In this document: piece by piece, positions 37,101-46,411 of the stretch
Numbering within the stretch: the first letter of the stretch is position 1
How the letters are laid out: each line of letters starts with the position of its first letter
Assembly (NCBI GenBank): GCA_024195265.1
Contig: JAJLRJ010000009.1
Coordinates: 4,325,791-4,389,790, forward strand
Length of the DNA: 64,000 nucleotides
Reading direction: 5' to 3'
From: Dendrophyllia cribrosa
Lineage: Eukaryota; Cnidaria; Anthozoa; Scleractinia; Dendrophylliidae
Translations under genes and position numbers: made by a program
The notes under the pieces: generated by a model
Database searches by the model: none
Seen by the model: only the letters and a program-made list of their open reading frames with translations
Told to the model about the DNA's origin: nothing

Positions 37101-40100
37101 CACTGCACTCGAATGTCACGCAATGCTATACTACATGTATGGAAAAAATCTTTCATCTCTGTGATTATTCCAATAAAATTTCAAAATTAACACAAGGTAG
37201 TACAACAGAGAACTGAATTTGTTTTCTTCAAAGTGTTTCCGTGGCTAGTAGCTAGCTCAGTCATCGCTTACAAGCTTCGCAGCTTCAAATAGCAATGAAA
37301 GGCCATAATCCTGACTGGACTCACGAATGTTTTCCACATTTGAAGGGCACATCTTTAAACTTTCTTTCAGTCCCAACTGGAGGTGGCGATTTTCTTCTTC
37401 CAAAGTTGTAGGCTCGTCCAACAGTAACTGAGGACCGCATGCGGCGACAGAAGCTGCGCTAGTACTGCTGCTAGTAGGTCTTCCGTAAATTATGCCGTGA
37501 CTGTGTCGAATGGTAGCACTGTTGGGCAGCATGCCTTTGCCAGGAAAATTGATTCCTTTTTGCTCCCACAAGTCTCGCACCGGGTTTATGGAGCGATCTT
37601 TTGATTTTCTCGACGGTTCCGAAGTTACAGCGAAGCTCTCATTGTATTCATTTAAAAGTTGCTGCATTTCACTTTGAGAGGGAATTTTACTGTGACAAAT
37701 TCTTTCTAGTTTTCTTATATCAGTGTTTACTACGAGCCAGTTGGGAACTCTTTCGCCGGTCACCGTTTGCCGCAAATACTTTGCTTTATTGCTGTTAATC
37801 AGATCTGATTGGACTTTAGCGGCAAATGTATTCATACTAGAGGCAAAACGTTCCTTCTTTGAAACGAAATCTTCATCCAGTTTCTTCAATTTGGTCTTCG
37901 CGGTTTTAAGCTCAGCTTGCAACGATTTATAGTATCTTTCCTCGTCGGAATGTTTCTTTATGTCTTTACAAATTGTCGCGGAAACGCAAGCAGAAAATGA
38001 ACACATTGTCTTGTTATGCCCCGAGGTATGACAATTGGAACACAACGGCTTGGTATTTGCAACTAACGGCTTGAAACTCATTTCAAGTTCCGAAAGTTCA
38101 TTTTCTTTCTTCAGCACTATTTCTTGCTGTTGTTTCTTCTCTGATTCAAGTTTGTTGAAGAATCTTTGCGTTGGCGTTTCGTACTGAAACACGGGCTCGG
38201 TAGTGGATAATTGTTCGTCCAAACACCTTGATGCGACTCGCTTTTGCTTCTTTCTTGCATTGTGAACATCTGTTGTACTTTTCTCGGAATTAGCAACTGG
38301 CGATGGTGATGTTCGAAGACGCTTCTGAGACGTTCCGCCGGCAATTTTCGACCTGGGCGGCGTTAATGCTAATTCGTTCACCTTTAGTGTTATTCGTTTC
38401 AAGTTTTCTCTTTCTACTGTGGCTGTCTCAATCATATCTATAAACGAATCGAGATCATCCGCAAGAAGTTCGAACCAGTCATTCCCATCGAGGTACTTCA
38501 AACCTACCACACTCCGCTTTCCTAGGCTTGGAAATCTTTCAATAATTCGTTCTAACAAGGCCTCCATAGTCAAAGCTTTAACCTCCTCTGTACTCATAAA
38601 AATCTTTATCCATTTTCCACTTGGACCCGCAATTTTAAAGACGTATCTTTCCATGTTTTCAGCGACGTGTTTTTCTAGAAACGGCGCCAATCAGCCACAC
38701 TCAATGGCGGCAAAGTCACGGGGCCCCAGGAATTTATGGAATTTGTTAACGAAAGTGGGCGGGGTAGTGATACGAAAATTCGGTCCCATTCCACGCATCG
38801 GTGGTTTTCGTAGTACCAGTCTGAATTTTGCAGTCGAGGATTTGTTTCTTCGTCGCTTCCCATTGAATCATCGCCTGAAAGGTCTTCAGGGCTACTGTCG
38901 GCTTCATCCGAGTTTACACGCGGTTCAAACCGACACGGCTGGATAGAAAAGCTTTCAACATCTTGTTCACCTTGTTCCTCGTCGAAATTATCGGACTCCG
39001 ACCCAGATTTGGACATTATAACAGCGATATTCCGGCCAAACTATAGGATGTTTACTGATGCAAATACTGCACACAACTAGAAGATGCGCAAATATCGAAT
39101 TACGTTTGACGATTCTACGTCATCCGATGATACGCTGACCGCTTTCTGAACAAGCAAGCAATTTCCCAAGATGGCGCCACTCTATTTGCATTTTTGCTCG
39201 TCTTTCAGGAATAATATCTGAGTTGTTAAAAACGATCAGTAAATAATAGTATCAAAAATTGAAACATGGCATAAAGGGCAAACATACAAAATAACTTCAT
39301 TTTTACCCCGGAGTTCCCCTTTAAAAGTTGTCACTATTTAAATTGTTGACCTGTTTTCACAACAAGATTGTTGTAATAAAGTTGCTTTAAAATGGTCAAA
39401 ACACGTGTGCTCTTTTTCTTGCACTAACCGGTTTTTTGAATAAGAATTCATCAAAAAAAAGTAATCAAAAAAAAAAACAATCTGCGTGGTTCATTGTCTG
39501 ATGAACCAAATCAAACAAGGCAAGACTCCTTTGTGGCCACAAGTAACGAGAAAAGGCCCACTGGTAGTGTAGACTCTCGCCAAGGTCACAGGTTCGATTC
39601 CCGTTGGGGCCCCAAAAAAATCAACAAGAACATTCGAAAACAAGAAAACGAAAAACAAGCAAGAAAAACACAAAACAAAAAGCACTCTCACTTTCTGGAA
39701 ACGCTTGGTTGACAAAACAAATTGCCCTTCAAAGACAAGAGACGTCAGCGAAGGGCTTCCTCGTAGCCTGAGGGGTGGCGTCAGCTTTTTTTCCCTTTAT
39801 AAAGGCTCGCGCTTTGTTCTTTTTTCATTCTTCTCTCATTCGCTTACAACGCAAAGCCAGACGAGCTGCTCGGCAGAAGAAAACAGTAATGGGTGCAAGA
39901 TTATCGCAAACACTTGGGACGAGACGATTTCAATTTAAACTCTTTTATCGTCGAGCCAGGTCCCGCTGTGGTTCGCGCGTGGTCTGGAGCCAAGTGATGG
40001 CGTAAGCCGGGTTTTTCCAGGAAAACGCTGTTCTGAGAAAGACAAGAAAGATTTTTTCACGGCGTGAAAACAAAGATGGTTCCTCGCTAAAAAATCAGAC

Positions 40101-41800
40101 AACTCTCCTCGTGGAAGGTTTAAGAGGTGGCTTTGGAAAAAGGACAACCTTTTCGGCAAAAGAAAGGGATTTTTGTACTGCAAAATCCTTCCGCAGGTTC
40201 GTAGTTTGTTTGTTTGTCTTTGCTCGATTCGTCATGCGAGGAAAATTTGATTTGTTTAAAATACTTTCACGTTTCTTCTTTCAAACGAGTTTTCTGCGAG
40301 TATTGAATTCAAACTATTTTTTTTTTCTTTTTTCATTCACGGAATGTCCCGGAGGCGAGCCAAGATGATTTTCGTTCTAACATGCGATGGAATCGAAAGA
40401 GAAAGAGAACCTGATTTACGACACGTCTTCGCGGAAAATGTCTGACTTTGAATTTTTTGCCCTGAAGGTTTTCATGCGGTCTAATTACCAAGTGATTGCT
40501 TGTATTATGTTCTGTTAAAAGAATTATTCAGCGCTCGATGATAAGCGCTTTTATCACCATAACATCCAGATAAATTTTGCTCAAACCCCGATCGGAAAGT
40601 TACTCAAGAAAAGAAGAAAGCGTTAATCCTTGAAATTTTTTCTTGTTGATGATTTTCATTAAACACGTTATTGAACTTTCATCTTTGTGTGGGCTTCTTC
40701 TTTCATATTGGGGATTTTGACTACTTCCCCAATTCATTCCCCAGGAGGATCGTACACAGGGAAATTTGACCACTTCCCCCCCAAAAAAAAAAAAAAAAAT
40801 TGAAAAAATTTTTGAAAAAAATCAAAAAATTTTTTGAAAAAATTCGATACTCAAAATCACCTATATAAATCAAAAATTGAAAAAAAAACTTCAAAAAAAA
40901 ATTCAAAAAAATTTGAAAAAAAATTGAAAAATAATTCTAGTCAAAATCCCCTATATAACGTTGGGTTAACGTCAGCTGACGTCAGCGATGACGTATATAG
41001 GGGATTTTGACTATGCCCCATATTCAAAAAAAAAATGGGCGTGGTTAGGAAAAAATGACTATGTCCCATAGTGCCCCCCCTTACTACTACTGAGGTGTCC
41101 ATATTACAGAGGTAGGGAATGTATGAATTTTGGTATCTTTGGGAACTAATGAACAGTCCCTAACATAGGTGTCTGCATTACAGAGGTGTGCATAATGTAG
41201 ATGTGTCTGTATTATAGAGGAAGGGAATGTATGAATTGTCGTACCTTCAGGACCAAGTAAACTGTCCGTACTAGAGAGGTGTCCATATTATGGAGGGGTC
41301 TGTAAGGAGAGGTTCGACTGTACTTATGTCCACGATAGGGTTGAAATGTATTGTTCCAGAAAATATCCATACCTCACCCATGAAAGGTTTTTTGGTATAT
41401 TATTCCCCCACCCCACCCTCTGAAAATTCCAGTTTAGCTTAAGTTTATAATACTTTCCTTTAAACCCCCCACCAGAGCCTCCCTCTCGGGATTTCCAAGG
41501 ACCTTTCATTGAGGGAGCATGGAAATTTCCAGGAACTGCACAACATACCATTACAATATCTTAATTTTTTTTCTTTTCCATTTTTTCAGGAAGAACTTGA
41601 ACAACAAGCAGCCTCATTGTCTAGTGAATTACAACAAACCAAGTCAATGTAATGCTATTTTGCTTCTGAGATGTTTTATTTCTTATTAATTTTTTTGTTA
41701 ATTAAATGTTTAGCTCAACTTTTGCCGAAGATACACTAACTGTAGGATATTATGCACTTATTGACTGAGTGGGAGGGCCAGACATGAAAATATTTGGCTA

Positions 41801-41849
<49 letters not shown>

Positions 41850-44800
41850 GAGAGCTAAATATTTTCCCGTCCAGCCCGACCAAACTCAGTCAATAAGTAT
41901 TTTATAATATGACTAGAAAGTACAAGAATTGTCGTGCAGTGCGAGGTCGCTTGAACTCGAGCGGGGCTGGACGACTTTTTCCGGACCAGCTCACCTCAAC
42001 CCGTCCGGCCCCGTTCACATCACCTTGCGATTCTATTTTCTGTATGATTGCGACAGCAGGGCCGTACGGTCATATTATAATCATGAACATGTGGTCTGCA
42101 TTTGCCTTATTAGGTATCATAGAAAAGTTTTCAATTGAGTGTCGAAAGTAATTTAGCAATAATTGCTTTGGTTTTGCATTACTATGCTTTTGTGATTGGC
42201 TAAAAATACTTGCGCCACTTTCTCAACCAATCAGAAGTAAAACCAATCCCAATTGTAACTTGCTTGCATACAATTTTCCATGCTTGGCACTGGTTAATAC
42301 ATGGATTTGCCTCAAGTTCTGATTGGTTCATTGGATCACCAGCATCTGTTGTGATTGTATGGCTGAGTAATATTGGTTTTGGTTTTACTGAAGTGAAAAA
42401 TGCTCTAATGCCTTAAAAGAATTGCTACAAGCTCTCTTATTGAAATCTTTAGAAGTTCGTTTTGCTTCAATGCAAGAGCTTTTAATACAGCTGACTTACC
42501 AGATTTTTTTTTTTTTTTTTGGGGGGGGGGGGGGGGGAGTGGGCTTTTGAAAATGAATGTCTACTCTTTCTTCAGCCTGTCCAAAGTGGAGCAAGATCAT
42601 TCTTCAGCAATCAATGAGCACAAGACAATAGTTAAACAGTTAAACAAGAAGACAGATGCAAGCATGGATGGTATGAAACAACAGCACGCAGCATCTATTG
42701 CCAAGGTATCTTCATGTTAACTTTATTATTATTACAGTGTGGCTCTACTGCAACCGAGGTCACCTTAACTTGATTCCTTAATGCCCAGATATGCAATGCC
42801 GCATTGTGGGAAGCAATGCATAAATTCATAAATTGCACCATGCATCTTCCCCTGAATTTGTTGCATGCAACAAGGCGCACAACAATCTCCAAATTAGATC
42901 AGCTTAATATACTCCTGCACCTCCTGCATCACTATCTGTGACAATGTTCAACGTCCTTCCTCAAATATTTCCTTATCTTAAACAGTTGCATCAGCAATGT
43001 TCTTTGCTATACATGTACTTACATTGTACTCATGGCTATACTTACCATCAGGTCAATCCAACGTTCAATTTCGTTCATCAAGTTAGTAGGATTTGGAATA
43101 TTTTACCCCCTGAGGTATCGTATGTCACCTCACTACCGGCCTTTAAAGCCATTGCTGCACAGGCCATTCCTAAGTTAGTCATTCTACAGTCCTCTCTTAA
43201 ACACTTGTAATCTCCTTATAAATGGTATTTATTGATATATTGATTTAATCATTGCTTTATTTAATATCTGTATTGTATTATAATTGTTGTTTAGTTTTGT
43301 TAATATTTTAAGGTCCTTCTAGTATTAGCAAACTAAGGTAAATTCAGAAGTGTAATAAACTAAGATCTAAGAATTAAAAAGATTGTACAAAATGTTGCAA
43401 GTAATGTAGGGTCATGTGGCTGCTTTGGTTGCAAAAGTTGTGTGCCATATTGCACCATGTGTCCAGTGCTTTAGTATTGCATGCATTAATTCCACATCAC
43501 ATTGTTTACACATCCCCTAAGCAAGATTGTGAATGACCTTTTTGTTTTTATTATCCTCATAAATTTCTTTATTTCTTTAATTTTGCATTCCAACTTAAAG
43601 AATCTGACCCACCCAGTTTGCATTGCGCGCCTACGTTGGTTCAACCGCCATTTTCAGGGGCCCTGAAAGCCCATACTGTATTGTAGATGAGAAATTCACT
43701 CGTGCAAGAGGTGATATGCTTACCCAAATATGGAATAGAGCCGTATCATAACAATAAGAGAAGCGCGCAATGCAAACTGGGTGGGTCAGACTCTTTAAAA
43801 GTCAACATTTTGAACTTCAGTGATTCCCTACCTTTTTAATGTGTGATTTTGTATTGAATGTCCAGGCTACAGATACCATAGCAGAATTAGAAACACAGGT
43901 TACTCAGCTTAAACAAGCACTGCAAGATACAGAGTTTCAACGGCAGAGACAACTCAGGGTAAGAATTTTGCCCCAGTAGTGATGAATAAAATGAATAAAT
44001 GTGGCTAAATGCAATTTAGGCAAAGTTAAACTAGAGTCAATGTAGTCAGCAGTCTGCTTCTTGACAGTAATGTATGTGACCTGCCGAGTGTCCCATGGGT
44101 GTTTTTGCTTGTCATAATTATTATTTATATCGTGTGTTACATTTTCCATCGCATCCCATTCAAGCTGATTGTTGCAAAGCCATTGTCTTGCTTGCCCCGC
44201 CTCTCCCACCTATTGTCAGCCTCGGTGGACTTGAGCAAGTAGTCTTTCCACCGATTTATCAGTGTGATGGTGCCCCTGCCCCTGGGGCTGCACACAATGG
44301 TGGTTCCTGCTCGCAGGGTTGCCATGAATCGCATAAGGCCCCCCACCTGCTTTCTAGGCACCAGCTCCCAAACTGTCTATCGATGACAATTTAACTTTAT
44401 TTCACTTTGAATTAGAGATAAAATAATGCTAGTATCTCCGATAGCTAATTAAGACTTGCAGTCTCGCAAGGGCTTATAATTATGAGCTCCCAAGATGGAT
44501 GTTGTGCCTCACTGCTGTGGCTTTGTTGCTCGCACAGGGGTCTTACTGTGGCACACAGGATGGGTTGCCAAACTGTAAAAAAAAATTGACTTACTCGACA
44601 AGCTTGATCAAAGCGGTCATATGTACTCATTTGCCTGTGTATGTCTCCGTGCGCATCTGCCAAAGCTTTTGACTGTATAATGTAATTTTTTTCTTAAGTT
44701 AAGTCTGTCAGCTTATAACATGCTGTCTTTTTATATTTATTGTGTTTGTCTTTCCCTTTAATAGGAATTAGAAGCTACTCACAAACAGGAAAAACTGAAT

Positions 44801-46379
44801 TATGAACATCTACATGAGAAAAAGGTGATAAAACTTGGTGATTGTGCTAAGGGTTAAGAAAATAAAATCAAACAAACTATAATTGTGTTTTGTTCTACCT
44901 ACAACCGTGGACGAAATAGCTTGGGACACTTAAGAAAATGCTACACGATGACAGTTTCTTTCGTACAGAGAAACTATCGTTCCATTTCCTGGTCCCCTCT
45001 TCCCCACAATACAAAGTTGAGACATTGTGGCTTGGTTATATGCATAAAACTCAACATTGTATTGGGGGTGGGGAGGGGGAGGTAACGACAAAGACAATTT
45101 GTGGGGGAAAATGTGAAGTGTCCCAAGACTTCTGACCAAAATTGTAGCCTAAATGAGACATATTTCCTTTCGGTATATTTCTAAGATAAATATTTGCTCT
45201 TTACTGATTTGTCTTTGTTATTCTTTAGATTCGAGGAATCCAGGCAGAGCTACATCAAGGTGAAGTAGAGTCTGAGAAGCGCATTAGAAAGCTGGAAACA
45301 GCACTGAAGTAAGTTCACAGTTAACGTTGAATGCAGATGTGTTTTAACCCTTTCGCTCCCAGTGACAATTAAGAGGACATGTATAGTTTGTGGATGAAAT
45401 CCTATAGTGTGACCATTAAAATGAAACCTCTTCATTAGTACTTTTGCATGGTACCATTTGCTTTTCAATATTTTACAAAATGAAATTTGGGATTTTTCTT
45501 GAATTTTGACTTTTGGCGCTCCTGACCTTCAGGGAACGTGAAGATCAAATCCAGAAACTCTCTGAAGTTCAAAAACAGCAGGCTCAACAGGCTGAACATG
45601 CACTAGAGGATTTTAAAAGTCAAGTGGAAAGGAACTCAGGAAGAATGTTTGATGAAATGAAAGCACAGGTAAAGCTGATTTTGCGGATTCCAGAAGATTT
45701 TTTGCATAATGTTTTATGTAGTGTTACCGGTGTTAGGTAATATTAGTTTGCCAAACAGTAGGTCAGTCAGTCAGTTTGTCTGTTAGTCAGTCTGCCGGTC
45801 AGTCAGTGAGTCTGTCAGCTTAGTTGGTCAGTCAGTCAGTCAGTGAGTTCGTAAGCTTAGTTGGTCAGTCAGTTTTTCAGTCAGTATGTCAGTCAGTTTG
45901 TCAGTCAGTCAATTAGTCTGTCAGCTTAGTTGATCAGTCAGTTTGTCAGTTCAAGTTTTTTATTCACACTTATTCAATTACAATACAACAATAACGAAAA
46001 AAAAAAGTAAGAACAGAGCTAACTATACATTGAATTAAACATAACAAAGGAAAAAGTGTGTAGCAGCCAAAGGAGCCAAATTTTCAAGCTTTTCAGTCAG
46101 TCAGTTTGTGGGTCAGTTAGTGAGTCTGTCAGCTTAGTTGGTCAGTCAGTTTGTCAGTCAGTCTGTGGGTCAGTTAGTGAGTCTGTCAGCTTAGTTGGTC
46201 AGTCAGTTTGTCAGTCAGTCTGTGGGTCAGTTAGCGAGTCTGTCAGCTTAGTTGGTCAGTCAGTTTGTCAGTCAGTCTGTGGGTCAGTTAGTGAGTCTGT
46301 CAGCTTAGTTGGTCAGTCAGTCTGTGGGTCAGTCAGTAAGTCTGTCAGCTAAGTTGGTCAGTCAGCTTGTCTGTCATTT

Positions 46380-46411
<32 letters not shown>

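Larger units (their letters stand above)
35534..38813. mobile_element. Tc1/IS630-type transposon (3.28 kb) with two opposed genes
   Basis: Ends CTACGAAAACCACCGATGCG and its inverse are flanked by TA (35532-35533 and 38814-38815). The TIRs are about 85 bases with a few mismatches. Inside are a DD37E transposase (+) and a PB1/zinc-knuckle protein (-). It is nested in the Kolobok, inside the P2X7-tail gene at the exon 1 splice donor. Confidence 0.88.
29905..39320. mobile_element. Kolobok-class DNA transposon (9.4 kb) nested in the Polinton
   Basis: Inverted ends AGGGGAACTCCGGGGTAAAA, alike over about 150 bases with mismatches, are flanked by TTAA (29901-29904 and 39321-39324). THAP plus DDE transposase and TTAA duplication are the marks of Kolobok. 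It carries a spliced transposase gene on the + strand and a spliced P2X7-tail-type gene on the - strand. The two genes start close to opposite ends and converge. A Tc1/IS630-type element (35534-38813) interrupts the second gene, and a roughly 520-bp segment is tandemly duplicated (34447-35480). Excluding the insert, the element is about 6.1 kb. Confidence 0.88.
14916..41088 (+). mobile_element. Polinton/Maverick-class virus-like element (adintovirus-like gene set)
   Basis: The element begins AGTAGTAAGGGGGGG and ends with its inverse at 41088. The 6-bp direct repeat ACTGAG flanks it (14910-14915 and 41089-41094). 5'-AG ends and 6-bp target duplications are hallmarks of Polintons. Removing the nested Kolobok leaves about 16.75 kb. 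Genes recognised are a DDE integrase, major capsid protein, adenain-like protease, FtsK/HerA-type packaging ATPase and a cluster of basic structural-type proteins. No protein-primed polymerase B was found. TIRs are about 1.5 kb and look identical wherever I compared them, and most ORFs are open, so the insertion is probably young. It lies in CEP112 intron 13, in the same orientation as the host gene by coding strand. Confidence 0.93.
39426..41088 (-). repeat. Polinton right terminal inverted repeat
   Basis: Reverse complement of 14916-16453. Translated ORFs inside the two repeats are identical over four different stretches, which argues for very high identity. It is longer than the left copy because about 150 bases with a tRNA-like B box (39457-39612) replace the A-rich inner segment seen on the left. 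It ends CCCCCCCTTACTACT, followed by the ACTGAG target duplication. Confidence 0.9.

Noticed and set aside
44137..44361. Minus-strand frame in CEP112 intron 16
   Set aside because: Some coding-like composition, but no domain, splice partners or flanking element ends that I could identify.
46056..46352. 98-aa Ser/Val-rich open frame (VSESVSLVGQSVC repeats)
   Set aside because: Product of the 57-bp TCAG-rich tandem repeat in a CEP112 intron. No start context or splice link.
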